DNA from: an uncultured Lachnospiraceae bacterium
Lineage (GTDB): Bacteria > Bacillota > Clostridia > Lachnospirales > Lachnospiraceae
Length of the DNA stretch: 64,000 nt
Assembly: GCA_910584945.1 (NCBI GenBank)
Contig: CAJUDY010000020.1
Location: forward strand, 4,205 to 68,204
Direction: 5' to 3'
Below are positions 43,471 to 50,880 of this stretch, piece after piece (position 1 is the stretch's first letter; every line of letters starts with the position of its first letter). Below the pieces are notes generated by a model. It saw only the letters and a list, made by a program, of their open reading frames with translations. It did not search any database and was not told the DNA's origin. The position numbers were made by a program, and so were the translations under genes.

Positions 43471-44276
43471 AGATTCCTGGTCTTTCGGATCTGGTGTTCC
43501 AGGTTTTGGATGATCTGGTAGAGTCCGAAAGCAATAACGCACAGGATGATCAGTGCCGTGATCAGATAGTTCAGCTTGAAAATCTGACTTGCATAGATGA
43601 TCAGGTAGCCGAGCCCTTCTCTGGCGGCCAGGAATTCTCCGATGATCACTCCCACCAGACAGAGACCGATATTGACTTTCAGAATACTGATGATGGAGGG
43701 AAGGCTGGAAGGAATGACCACATAGCAGAGAACCTGCAGGCGGTTTCCTCCCAGGGTATCGATCAGCTTGATTTTCTCTTCGTCTGTTTCCCGGAAAGCG
43801 GTGTACATGCTGATAATGCTTCCAAAGACCGCCACGGACATGCCGGCCACGATGATCGTTCTTGTATTGGCGCCCAGCCAGACGATGAGAAGCGGGGCCA
43901 GGGCGGACTTGGGAAGGCTGTTTAAGATAACCAGCCATGGTTCCAGGATCTCGGAGACCGTGCCGGAGAACCAAAGGATCGTAGCGGTCAGGAAGCTGAC
44001 CAGGATGACCAGCAGAAAGCTTAAGAGAGTTTCATAGAGCGTGATTCCCGTATGGCGGAAGATGGAATAATCCCTGCTCATATCAAGGATGGTAGCGGCG
44101 ATCCGGCTGGGACTGCTGAAGATAAAGGCGTCAATCCAGTGGAGATCAGCGCTGGCCTCCCAGATTACAAGAAAAAGGGAGAAGACCAGGAAGCGAAGAA
44201 AGGTCACCAGATGATGGTGGCGCCGGTGCTTGCTGACATATTCCGCCTGTCGGGAGGAGGTGGGTTCTTTATTCAT
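43467..44276 (-). CDS. ABC transporter permease (nitrate/sulfonate/taurine type)
   Basis: The 269-residue protein has six predicted helices and the permease signature ETLLSFLLVILVSF, then LNSLPKSALAPLLIVWLGAN and IKLIDTLGGNRLQVLCYVVIPSSLPSIIS, the EAA-like coupling loop. Such permeases import organosulfur compounds, thiamine precursors or similar solutes. Its start overlaps the end of the ATPase gene by eight bases. No substrate-binding protein is encoded next to it. Confidence 0.87.
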   Translation of the reverse strand: MNKEPTSSRQAEYVSKHRRHHHLVTFLRFLVFSLFLVIWEASADLHWIDAFIFSSPSRIAATILDMSRDYSIFRHTGITLYETLLSFLLVILVSFLTATILWFSGTVSEILEPWLVILNSLPKSALAPLLIVWLGANTRTIIVAGMSVAVFGSIISMYTAFRETDEEKIKLIDTLGGNRLQVLCYVVIPSSLPSIISILKVNIGLCLVGVIIGEFLAAREGLGYLIIYASQIFKLNYLITALIILCVIAFGLYQIIQNLEHQIRKTRNL

Positions 44277-45042
44277 CCGTATTCAACTCCTTCCAGATTT
44301 CATTAAAATAATCCTTGAATTCCGGCGCCTGTCTGCGCTGCATGGGAGTCAGGCTGCCGTCCGCGAAGTGAATGTCCAGAATCCGGCGGATGCGGGCAGG
44401 GCGTTTGGACAGGATCAGAATCCGATCCGCCATACTGATCGCCTCCGAGAGATCGTGGGTGACCAGGATGGCGGTCTTTTTTTCTTTTTTGATGATCTCG
44501 TAGACGTCGTCGCAGACGTTCAGCCTGGTCTGATAATCCAGAGCGGAGAAAGGTTCGTCCAGAAGGAGCAGACTTGGGTCCAACGCCAGGGTCCTTATGA
44601 GAGCGGCCCGCTGACGCATGCCGCCGGACAATTGAGAGGGACGGGCGTTCTTGAAGGCAGAGAGTCCATAGTCTTTCAGCATCTGTTCCACATGGGCCAG
44701 ATTTTCAGGAGTTTCCTTTTTCTGGATCTCCAGTCCCAGTATGACATTGCGGTATACGGTCCGCCACTCAAAAAGATGGTCTTTCTGAAGCATATATCCG
44801 ATCTTTGTCTGATGTTCGGCAAGAGGCGACTGACTGAGCCGGATGGTTCCTTCTTCCGCGGGAATCAACCCGAAAAGAAGGGACAAAAGGGTACTTTTGC
44901 CGCAGCCGCTGGGACCGACGATGACGAAGAATTCGCCGTCGCCGACAGAGAAAGTAAGGTCTAAGAGCGCCTGAGTCTCGCCGGACAAGGTGTGATAGGC
45001 GTGACAGACATGGCTGACTTCCAGCAGTGGAGTCATAGACAT
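44269..45042 (-). CDS. ABC transporter ATP-binding protein (SsuB/TauB-like)
   Basis: The 257-residue protein has the nucleotide-binding motifs in order: GPSGCGKSTLLSLLFG (Walker A), QKDHLFEWRTV (Q loop), QLSGGMRQRAALIRTLAL (signature), LLLLDEPFSALD (Walker B and D loop), and VTHDLSEA (H loop). It energises the permease encoded just downstream. AGGAGG precedes the ATG. The operon is on the minus strand and ends at the convergent P1 peptidase. The missing binding protein leaves the substrate open. Confidence 0.9.
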   Translation of the reverse strand: MSMTPLLEVSHVCHAYHTLSGETQALLDLTFSVGDGEFFVIVGPSGCGKSTLLSLLFGLIPAEEGTIRLSQSPLAEHQTKIGYMLQKDHLFEWRTVYRNVILGLEIQKKETPENLAHVEQMLKDYGLSAFKNARPSQLSGGMRQRAALIRTLALDPSLLLLDEPFSALDYQTRLNVCDDVYEIIKKEKKTAILVTHDLSEAISMADRILILSKRPARIRRILDIHFADGSLTPMQRRQAPEFKDYFNEIWKELNTDE

Positions 45043-45160
45043 ACCTCCTTAGGATGGCATGGGGACGTTTTTTCTTAAAAAGAAAAGGTCCCGGATTTTA
45101 ATATTAGAATATGGGAATTGCGGGGAATGGTGCGGAGGGAGACGGGACGTGCATTGATAT

Positions 45161-45206
45161 AAAAACTGCCGCGCCGGACAGGTTGGTTCCGGCAGCGGCA
45201 GTTTTT
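45161..45206 (-). terminator. Terminator downstream of the sugar kinase fusion gene
   Basis: AAAAACTGCCGC (45161-45172) pairs with GCGGCAGTTTTT (45195-45206), with GCCGGA/TCCGGC extending the stem inside. The T-tract on the minus strand ends transcription of the kinase gene that stops at 45221. Confidence 0.88.
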
Positions 45207-45220
45207 CGGTGCTTTTTGGT

Positions 45221-45493
45221 TTATTCGGATTTTCCTGAGCTTAAGGATGCTTTTTTCTGTTCGATATTCGCCAGATGGACGGAGATCGCGGTACAGAACT
45301 CGGCGACTTCTTCCTCCACCGCCTCGCCGGCGGCGAATTTCTTGTAGTAAAATGCGCCGATCTTGGCCTGCAGTTCCCGGATGGACTTCTCGTCATTCAT
45401 GATCTGCGTCTTCAGACGGGTGTCTTCCAGCACTTCTCCGGTCTTGGTTGCGGCGCTTTTTGCAAGCTCGTTTACTTTGTCAAATAATTCCAT
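45221..45493 (-). CDS. Small helical protein, internal start in the kinase fusion frame
   Basis: This 90-residue C-terminal part of the fused frame has its own ribosome binding site, AAGGAGG about nine bases before the ATG at 45493. The sequence is acidic and helical, with KTQIMNDEKSIRELQAKIGAFYYKKFAAGEAVEEEVAEFC typical of small coiled-coil proteins found as single genes in Lachnospiraceae. The function is unknown. Independent expression is likely even though the upstream kinase frame runs into it without a stop. Confidence 0.6.
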   Translation of the reverse strand: MELFDKVNELAKSAATKTGEVLEDTRLKTQIMNDEKSIRELQAKIGAFYYKKFAAGEAVEEEVAEFCTAISVHLANIEQKKASLSSGKSE

Positions 45494-46498
45494 GGTAACT
45501 TTCCTCCTTGTGGTGTTTCCCTCCATACGACTTGATGTATTGGTGGAAAGATAACTCTGGACTTCGTCAAAGGTCGGCATCACCCGTAGGGCGCCCTTCC
45601 GCGTCGTGATGATGGAAGCGGCGGCGTTGGCGAAGGTCAGCATCTCCCGAAGCTGCTCGTCGGTCAGGTTTGTCAGGCCATGGTCCAGAATATAGTTGAT
45701 AATGCAGGCGCAGAAGGTATCTCCGGCGCCGGTGGTCTCGATGGTGTTCTCCTGCAGGAACGGGGCGACCTCTACAAAACGGTCCTCGTAGTATGCACGG
45801 CTTCCGTCTTTGCCCATGGAGACCAGAATGAGCGGAATCGGAAATTCCTCGCGGATCGCCTCGACTCCTTCGGTAAAGTCGTCCCTGCCGGTGAGCCACT
45901 GGATCTCGTTGTCGGAGATCTTCAGAATATCACACTGGCCAAGCCCCCAGCGGACTTCTTCTTTGGCGTGATCGAGAGAGTCCCACAGAGGTTCCCGAAG
46001 ATTGGGATCGAAGCTGATCATGGCGCCGGCCGCTTTCGCCGCGGTGACGGCTTTGACCGTAGCTGCTTTTACGCCGTCATGGGTCATGGAAAGCGTTCCA
46101 AAGTGGAAAAGCCGGGTATCCTGAAGCAGATCTTCCTTCAGCTCATCCGCCCGGAGCATCATATCCGCCCCCGGATTCCGATAGAAGGAGAAATCCCGAT
46201 CCCCGTCCTCGAAGGTGTGTACGAGAGCGAGGGTCGTGTGGACCTCATCGTCCATCATCAGATTGTCCGTGCCGATACCGAGCTCCTCCAGGGATTTTTT
46301 CAGGGTCCGCCCAAACTGGTCGTTGCCGACTTTGCCGATGAATGCGGTCTTTTTGCCAAGATTGTTCAGCATGGAAAGTACATTGCAGGGGGCTCCGCCG
46401 GGATTAGCCTCAAAAAGTCCGTTTCCCTGTTCGCTGAGCCCATTCTGGGTAAAGTCAATTAGTAACTCGCCCAGAGCGATGACATCATATGTTTTCAT
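45221..46498 (-). CDS. PfkB-family sugar kinase (fructokinase-like) fused in frame to a small coiled-coil protein
   Basis: Residues 1-320 are a ribokinase-family enzyme, closest to fructokinases: ALGELLIDFTQNG, PGGAPCNVLSMLNNLGKKTAFIGKVG, FDPNLREPLW, and TTGAGDTFCACIINY with the catalytic Asp. There is no stop where the kinase should end; the frame continues through a segment that contains AAGGAGG and an internal ATG (45493), then a 90-residue alpha-helical protein (MELFDKVNELAKSAATKTG...). That second part looks like an independent gene, so both a fusion and a separately started protein could be made. The start at 46498 follows AGGAGGAG. Confidence 0.82.
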   Translation of the reverse strand: MKTYDVIALGELLIDFTQNGLSEQGNGLFEANPGGAPCNVLSMLNNLGKKTAFIGKVGNDQFGRTLKKSLEELGIGTDNLMMDDEVHTTLALVHTFEDGDRDFSFYRNPGADMMLRADELKEDLLQDTRLFHFGTLSMTHDGVKAATVKAVTAAKAAGAMISFDPNLREPLWDSLDHAKEEVRWGLGQCDILKISDNEIQWLTGRDDFTEGVEAIREEFPIPLILVSMGKDGSRAYYEDRFVEVAPFLQENTIETTGAGDTFCACIINYILDHGLTNLTDEQLREMLTFANAAASIITTRKGALRVMPTFDEVQSYLSTNTSSRMEGNTTRRKVTMELFDKVNELAKSAATKTGEVLEDTRLKTQIMNDEKSIRELQAKIGAFYYKKFAAGEAVEEEVAEFCTAISVHLANIEQKKASLSSGKSE

Positions 46499-46513
46499 TG
46501 TATGGCTCCTCCT

Positions 46514-46557
46514 GTTAAAGTTCTGGTTAAAGTTCCGCATCTGCCCTTCCAATGCGG
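46514..46557 (-). repeat. Leader hairpin element before the sugar kinase gene (minus strand)
   Basis: On the minus strand CCGCAT and ATGCGG (46552-46557 and 46535-46540) form a 6-bp stem, followed by GGAACTTTAAC and a second AGAACTTTAAC copy, then AGGAGGAG before the kinase start. Confidence 0.55.
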
Positions 46558-46616
46558 ATTTCTTTTATTGTAGCAAAAAAGCGGGAAAAAGAAAAGGGGC
46601 AGTGGACATTCTGTCG

Positions 46617-47120
46617 TTAAAATGTCCGGATGCGGTCCGCTTCTTCTCCGTCGGCATCTTCGATCTGACGGATGATCACGTCATAGCTGTAGGTATCGCT
46701 GACGGGGATGGTGACGGTGTCGCCCACCCGGTGGTGCAGAAGGGCTTTTCCTAAGGGGGACTCGATGCTGATCAGATTTTTCATGGAGTTTCCGCGGATG
46801 CTGGTGACGATCTTGTAGGTCTCGCATTCGTCGTCTTCTTCGATGTAGACCGTGACGCTTTTGTTCAGTCCGACTTCGTCAGAGGAAGAGTGATCCTCCA
46901 CGATGACCGCATTTTTCAGCATGCGTTCCAGATAGCGGATGCGGCTGTTGTTGGTTCCGTTCTCCCGTCTTGCGGCGTAGTATTCAAAATTCTCGCTCAG
47001 ATCTCCCTGGGCTCTGGCTTCTCTTACGGCGTCCAGAATCTGGGGGCGGAGAACCAGCTTGCGGTGGTCGATCTCTGCCTGGATTTTTTCCACATCTTTT
47101 TGCGTCAGTTTTTCTTTCAT
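46617..47120 (-). CDS. GreA/GreB family transcription elongation factor
   Basis: Gre factors rescue backtracked RNA polymerase by stimulating transcript cleavage. The 167-residue protein has an N-terminal coiled coil (LTQKDVEKIQAEIDHRK...REARAQGDLSENFEYYAARREN, with the conserved acidic tip in GDLSENFEY) and a C-terminal FKBP-like domain (ISIESPLGKALLHHRVGDTVTI). It is slightly longer than classical GreA and the C-terminal motif is diverged, so it may be a paralogue. It lies between the kinase and asnA on the minus strand. A weak stem GGACATT/AATGTCC overlaps its stop and could terminate it. Confidence 0.88.
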   Translation of the reverse strand: MKEKLTQKDVEKIQAEIDHRKLVLRPQILDAVREARAQGDLSENFEYYAARRENGTNNSRIRYLERMLKNAVIVEDHSSSDEVGLNKSVTVYIEEDDECETYKIVTSIRGNSMKNLISIESPLGKALLHHRVGDTVTIPVSDTYSYDVIIRQIEDADGEEADRIRTF

Positions 47121-47160
47121 GTTCGGTTACCTGGCTTTCTTAAGTCTCGATGCATCATGA

Positions 47161-48171
47161 TTAAAGCAGAATCACGCCGTTTTTCAAAGCGGTTTCCCTG
47201 GTGTCGTCGGGCCAGATGGACGCCTGCACTTCGCCGATGTGGGCTTTCCTCAAGAAAAACATACAGATGCGGGACTGACCGATGCCGCCGCCGACGGTGT
47301 AGGGGAGCTTCTTGTCAAGGATGGCTTTCTGGAAAGGAAGAGACGCACGCTCTTCACAGCCCGCAAGCTTTAACTGTTCCGCCAGAGAGTCTTCGTCTAC
47401 CCGGATGCCCATGGAGGACAGCTCCAGCGCATGACCGAGAACCGGATACCAGACGATGATGTCTCCGTTGAGACTCCAGTCGTCGTAGTCCGGAGCTCTG
47501 CCGTCATGGGGTTCGCCGTTGCTTAAGCGGCCGCCGATCTGCATCAGGAAAACGGCGCCCTTTTCCCGGACAATTCGGTCTTCCCGCTCCTTGGGAGACA
47601 GATCCGGATAGAGGTCCAGAAGCTCCTGGGAGGTGATGAAGAAGATTTCTTTTGGAAGAATTTCCTCTATATAGTCATAGCGGATCGCCATATATTTTTC
47701 GGTCTTTTTCAGCGCCTTATAGATCTTACGGACCGTCTCTTTTAAGTAGTCCATGTTCCGGTCCTGCTTTAAGATGATCTTTTCCCAGTCCCACTGGTCT
47801 ACGTAGATGGAGTGGATATTGTCGGTATCTTCGTCCCTGCGGACGGCGTTCATGTCGGTGTAGAGTCCCTCTCCCACATGAAAGCCGTATTGCTTCAGCG
47901 CGTTGCGCTTCCATTTTGCCAGTGAGTGAACGATCTCCACCGGGCGGTCTCCCTGCTCTTTGATTCCAAAAGAGACGGGCCGCTCCACACCGTTTAAGTT
48001 GTCATTCAGTCCGGATTCCGGCTTGACGAACAGAGGGGCGGACACCCGGAGCAGATAGAGCTGCTCGGAGAGGGTCTGCTGGAAAAAGTCCTTGACCGTC
48101 TTGATGGCAATCTGAGTGTCATAAAGCGACAGATCAGAGTGATAATTCTCTGGTATGTATAGATGTTCCAT
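47161..48171 (-). CDS. asnA: Aspartate-ammonia ligase AsnA
   Basis: AsnA makes asparagine from aspartate, ammonia and ATP and is related to class II aminoacyl-tRNA synthetases. The 336-residue sequence contains SAPLFVKPESGLNDNLNGVERPV, VHSLAKWKRNALKQYGFHVGEGLYTDMNAVRRDED, SIYVDQWDWEK and GGGIGQSRICMFFL, all hallmarks. GGAGG precedes the ATG. It is a single gene; no T-box was found in the upstream sequence. Confidence 0.95.
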   Translation of the reverse strand: MEHLYIPENYHSDLSLYDTQIAIKTVKDFFQQTLSEQLYLLRVSAPLFVKPESGLNDNLNGVERPVSFGIKEQGDRPVEIVHSLAKWKRNALKQYGFHVGEGLYTDMNAVRRDEDTDNIHSIYVDQWDWEKIILKQDRNMDYLKETVRKIYKALKKTEKYMAIRYDYIEEILPKEIFFITSQELLDLYPDLSPKEREDRIVREKGAVFLMQIGGRLSNGEPHDGRAPDYDDWSLNGDIIVWYPVLGHALELSSMGIRVDEDSLAEQLKLAGCEERASLPFQKAILDKKLPYTVGGGIGQSRICMFFLRKAHIGEVQASIWPDDTRETALKNGVILL

Positions 48172-48264
48172 ATGATTTCCTCCAGGTAAATATTTACACC
48201 GGTATAGTATAGCACAAAAAGTGTAGCAATGAAAATTAAATTATCCTAAATTTACGTCAAAAAA

Positions 48265-48293
48265 TCGACAAACGAAGGATTTTCGTGTAAAAT
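48265..48293 (+). promoter_or_regulatory. Promoter of the nitrilase-like gene
   Basis: TCGACA (48265-48270) and TAAAAT (48288-48293) have a 17-base spacer. The leader then ends with CACGGAACTTAAATT directly before the ATG, the same tail sequence as the leader hairpin family but without a clear stem. Confidence 0.6.
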
Positions 48294-48333
48294 AGAGGTA
48301 GTATACAGAGAGGGAAGACACGGAACTTAAATT

Positions 48334-49155
48334 ATGAAAGTGGCACTTGGACAGTTACAATTATGTTGGGAAGATAAGGAAGCGAATCTTCGGGTGGTGG
48401 AGGCGTATCTGGAGCGGCTGTCCGAACTGGGAACGGAGCTTTTCCTGCTTCCGGAGATGAGTTTGACCGGCTTTTCCATGCAGACCGAAAAGACCAAAGA
48501 GTCGTCGGGTGAGACGGTGGACCGGGCGCGGCGGCTGGCAGAGAAGTATCAAACGGCCCTGGGAGTGGGCTGGGTCAAAGACTGCGGAGCGCTTTGCGAG
48601 AATCATTACTCCATTGTGACGCCGGAAGGAGAACTTCTGGACGCGGTAAAGCTGCATCCTTTCCGGTTTGGCAGAGAGCATGAATATTTTCAGGGAGGAG
48701 AACATCTTTCAGTCTGTGAATACAGAGGGTTTCGCATCGGCGTGCAGATCTGCTATGATCTTCGTTTTCCGGAGCCTTTCCAGGCGCTGTCGAAATATGC
48801 GGATCTGATTCTGGTGCCCTCCAACTGGCCGGCCTCCAGGCGCAGCCACTTCAAATGTCTTCTGAAGGCCCGCGCCATCGAAAATATGGTGTATCTGGCC
48901 GGAATCAACTGCGCCGGGGAGATTGGAGAGCAGTTTTACTCCGGGGATTCCAGGATCTATGCGCCGGATGGGACGAAGCTGAAAAAGGAGATTGTCTGCC
49001 TGCCGGGAAGGTGCATCAAGGAGCAGGTACAGGTCTACGAACTGCAAAACGACATACATAAATACAGAGAGTGTTTTCCGGTCCGGAAAGACCGGAGAGA
49101 AGCGCTCTATCAAAAATTACAGGAAGAGATACAGGACTATGAAAGAAAAGAATGA
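48334..49155 (+). CDS. Carbon-nitrogen hydrolase (nitrilase superfamily, omega-amidase-like)
   Basis: The 273-residue enzyme has the catalytic triad of the superfamily: Glu in LLPEMSLTGF, Lys in DAVKLHPFRFG and Cys in GVQICYDLRFPEPF. It most resembles Nit2/YafV omega-amidases, which hydrolyse alpha-keto amides. The ribosome binding site is poor; the ATG is preceded by AACTTAAATT. The 3' end overlaps the alarmone synthetase gene by 17 bases, so the two are cotranscribed. Confidence 0.85.
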   Translation: MKVALGQLQLCWEDKEANLRVVEAYLERLSELGTELFLLPEMSLTGFSMQTEKTKESSGETVDRARRLAEKYQTALGVGWVKDCGALCENHYSIVTPEGELLDAVKLHPFRFGREHEYFQGGEHLSVCEYRGFRIGVQICYDLRFPEPFQALSKYADLILVPSNWPASRRSHFKCLLKARAIENMVYLAGINCAGEIGEQFYSGDSRIYAPDGTKLKKEIVCLPGRCIKEQVQVYELQNDIHKYRECFPVRKDRREALYQKLQEEIQDYERKE

Positions 49156-49840
49156 ATGGATTGCCATGGGAGCTCTGGAGGGGATGGAGCTTTTAAAACA
49201 GCTTGCGGGAGGACAGATTGCGGATACGCCGATTCGGATTCATCCTTTTATGACGCTGCTGATGCAGTACCGCTGTGCCATTCGGGAGATCGAGACGAAG
49301 CTGAAAGTACTGAATGAAGAGTTTTCCCTGGCCCATGAGCGCAATCCGATTGAGTTGATTGAGAGCCGCGTAAAAGAACCCGCCAGCATTGTGGAGAAGA
49401 TGAACCGGAAAGGATACGAGTTGTCGGTGGAAAGCATCGAGGAGAACTTAAATGATGTGGCAGGAGTCCGGGTCATCTGTTCTTTTGTGGAGGACATCTA
49501 TTATCTGGCGTCCATGCTGTCCGCCCAGGATGACCTGGAGGTGGTGATGGTCAAGGATTATATTAAGAATCCGAAAAAAAACGGGTACCGGAGCCTTCAT
49601 CTGATCATCCGGATTCCGATCTTTCTTTCCAGCGAGAAGAAGTACATGCGGGTGGAGGTGCAGTTTCGGACCATCGCCATGGATTTTTGGGCCAGCCTGG
49701 ACCACAAGCTGAAGTACAAGAAGAATGTGAAGAACCCGGAGCTGATCGTAAGTGAACTCCGCAAATGCGCGGATATCATCAGCGGAGTGGACGTGCGGAT
49801 GCAGGAGATCCGGAATATGATCGAGGAAGGGGAGCTGTGA
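49139..49840 (+). CDS. Small alarmone synthetase (RelQ/YjbM-like GTP pyrophosphokinase)
   Basis: The 233-residue protein consists of a RelA/SpoT synthetase domain without a hydrolase half. IRIHPFMTLLMQYRCAIREIETKL, NDVAGVRVICSFVEDIYYLA and VKDYIKNPKKNGYRSLHLII are the nucleotide-binding motifs, and VEVQFRTIAMDFWASLDHKLKYKK closes the domain. It makes (p)ppGpp under stress. The ATG at 49139 follows AGGAAGAG within the end of the nitrilase gene; longer upstream starts would overlap it heavily. Confidence 0.9.
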   Translation: MKEKNEWIAMGALEGMELLKQLAGGQIADTPIRIHPFMTLLMQYRCAIREIETKLKVLNEEFSLAHERNPIELIESRVKEPASIVEKMNRKGYELSVESIEENLNDVAGVRVICSFVEDIYYLASMLSAQDDLEVVMVKDYIKNPKKNGYRSLHLIIRIPIFLSSEKKYMRVEVQFRTIAMDFWASLDHKLKYKKNVKNPELIVSELRKCADIISGVDVRMQEIRNMIEEGEL

Positions 49841-49857
49841 TTTTTTTATAGAAATTT

Positions 49858-49886
49858 TTGACAAGTAACATATGTTACGGTATAAT
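49858..49886 (+). promoter_or_regulatory. Consensus promoter with palindromic operator for the rubredoxin gene cluster
   Basis: TTGACA (49858-49863) and TATAAT (49881-49886) are perfect consensus hexamers with a 17-base spacer. The spacer is almost filled by the perfect palindrome GTAACATATGTTAC (49865-49878). A regulator bound there would block RNA polymerase. The Crp/Fnr-family gene 320 bases downstream is the obvious candidate. Confidence 0.75.
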
Positions 49887-49922
49887 CAGGTAAGAAAGGG
49901 TATCTTAATACAGAACGCCCCC

Positions 49923-49950
49923 TGTAACTGTGAAGGTACTGAACAGTTAC
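49923..49950 (-). repeat. Solo end of the MITE-like element in the rubredoxin leader
   Basis: Positions 49924-49950 are an exact 27-base match, in reverse orientation, to the left-end hairpin of both 135-bp elements (stem GTAACTGT/ACAGTTAC with an 11-base loop). Nothing else of the element is present. It lies in the rubredoxin 5' leader. Confidence 0.75.
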
Positions 49951-49978
49951 CAGGCAATAAAAAATATGGAGGTGCAAA

Positions 49979-50137
49979 ATGAAAAAATATGTATGCGGCC
50001 CCTGCGGCTACGAGTATGATCCGGCGGTCGGCGATCCTGACAACGGTATCGCACCGGGAACTGCGTTTGAGGATCTTCCGGAAGATTGGGTATGCCCGAT
50101 CTGCGGAGTAGGCAAGGAAGATTTCGAAGAGGCGTAA
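49979..50137 (+). CDS. Rubredoxin
   Basis: The 52-residue electron carrier has the two iron-binding loops [18 protein letters not shown] and [16 protein letters not shown], each with CxxCG, and the usual [11 protein letters not shown] between them. TATGGAGGTG precedes the ATG. It lies upstream of a Crp/Fnr regulator and a flavodiiron protein. Rubredoxin donates electrons to flavodiiron proteins in anaerobes, so a shared role in oxygen or nitric oxide reduction is expected. A hairpin (GGGAATGTC/GACATTCCC, 50147-50168) follows the stop and may lower downstream transcription. Confidence 0.95.
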   Translation: MKKYVCGPCGYEYDPAVGDPDNGIAPGTAFEDLPEDWVCPICGVGKEDFEEA

Positions 50138-50202
50138 GAAGGGATGGGGAATGTCACAGGACATTCCCATTTTCCGGTTTGCGGGCAAAAGCGGGAATAC
50201 AT

Positions 50203-50880
50203 ATGAAAGACTATCTACAAAGCGCGCTGTTTGGACGGATCTCCCGGGAAGAGGCGACGCGCATGCTTGCCTGTTCCAGGGCGCAGTTCCGGGACTATCC
50301 GGCCGGAAGCAGGATTTTCGGGGAAAATGATCATCCGAAGTATCTGTACCTTCTTCTGGAAGGGAAAGTGCAGATCTTCAAGCACCTGCCTTCTGGGAAA
50401 CGCAATCTTCTGTTCCAGGTGAAGGAGCTGGAGGTGTTCGGAGAGATCTTTGCTTCCACGTCGGAGGAATATTACTGGTACGAGGCGTCCGCTGCAAAGC
50501 CTTCCCGGGTGCTGATGCTTCCTTATCATTTTATCTACGGGGTGTGCAGCAACGCCTGTGATCATCACAAGATGGTGATCCGCAATCTTCTGGATATCCA
50601 GGCGAAGAACAACTTACAGATGACGAAAAAACTGCATATTATTACCAATACCACCTTAAAGCAGAAGCTGGCTCTGTGGCTGATGGAGGTAAGCGGCGGG
50701 AAGCAAAAAGCGGTGATGGATATGAACCGGGAAGAGCTGGCGGATTATCTGGGGGTCACAAGGCCGTCTCTGTCCCGCACCATGATGGAGATGCAGAAAA
50801 AGGGAATCATCCGGATCGAGGGAAAGACGGTCTGGATCGATCATATGGAAGAACTAGAAAAAATTATGGAGGATGAATGA
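50203..50880 (+). CDS. Crp/Fnr family transcriptional regulator
   Basis: The 225-residue protein has a cyclic-nucleotide-binding-like beta roll at about 20-130 (YPAGSRIFGENDHPKYLYLLLEGKVQIFK), a long dimer helix, and a C-terminal winged helix (MNREELADYLGVTRPSLSRTMMEMQKKGII). There is no N-terminal four-cysteine cluster of classic Fnr; Cys residues occur at 24 and in VCSNACDHH, which could bind haem or a cluster, but this is speculative. It starts at the ATG 50203 with a weak ribosome binding site and overlaps the flavodiiron gene by four bases. Confidence 0.88.
   Translation: MKDYLQSALFGRISREEATRMLACSRAQFRDYPAGSRIFGENDHPKYLYLLLEGKVQIFKHLPSGKRNLLFQVKELEVFGEIFASTSEEYYWYEASAAKPSRVLMLPYHFIYGVCSNACDHHKMVIRNLLDIQAKNNLQMTKKLHIITNTTLKQKLALWLMEVSGGKQKAVMDMNREELADYLGVTRPSLSRTMMEMQKKGIIRIEGKTVWIDHMEELEKIMEDE

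Noticed and set aside
42358..43974. 538-codon minus-strand frame across the P1 peptidase and ABC permease
   Set aside because: Both strands are explained by homologous genes in other frames; the long frame reflects GC-rich codon bias.
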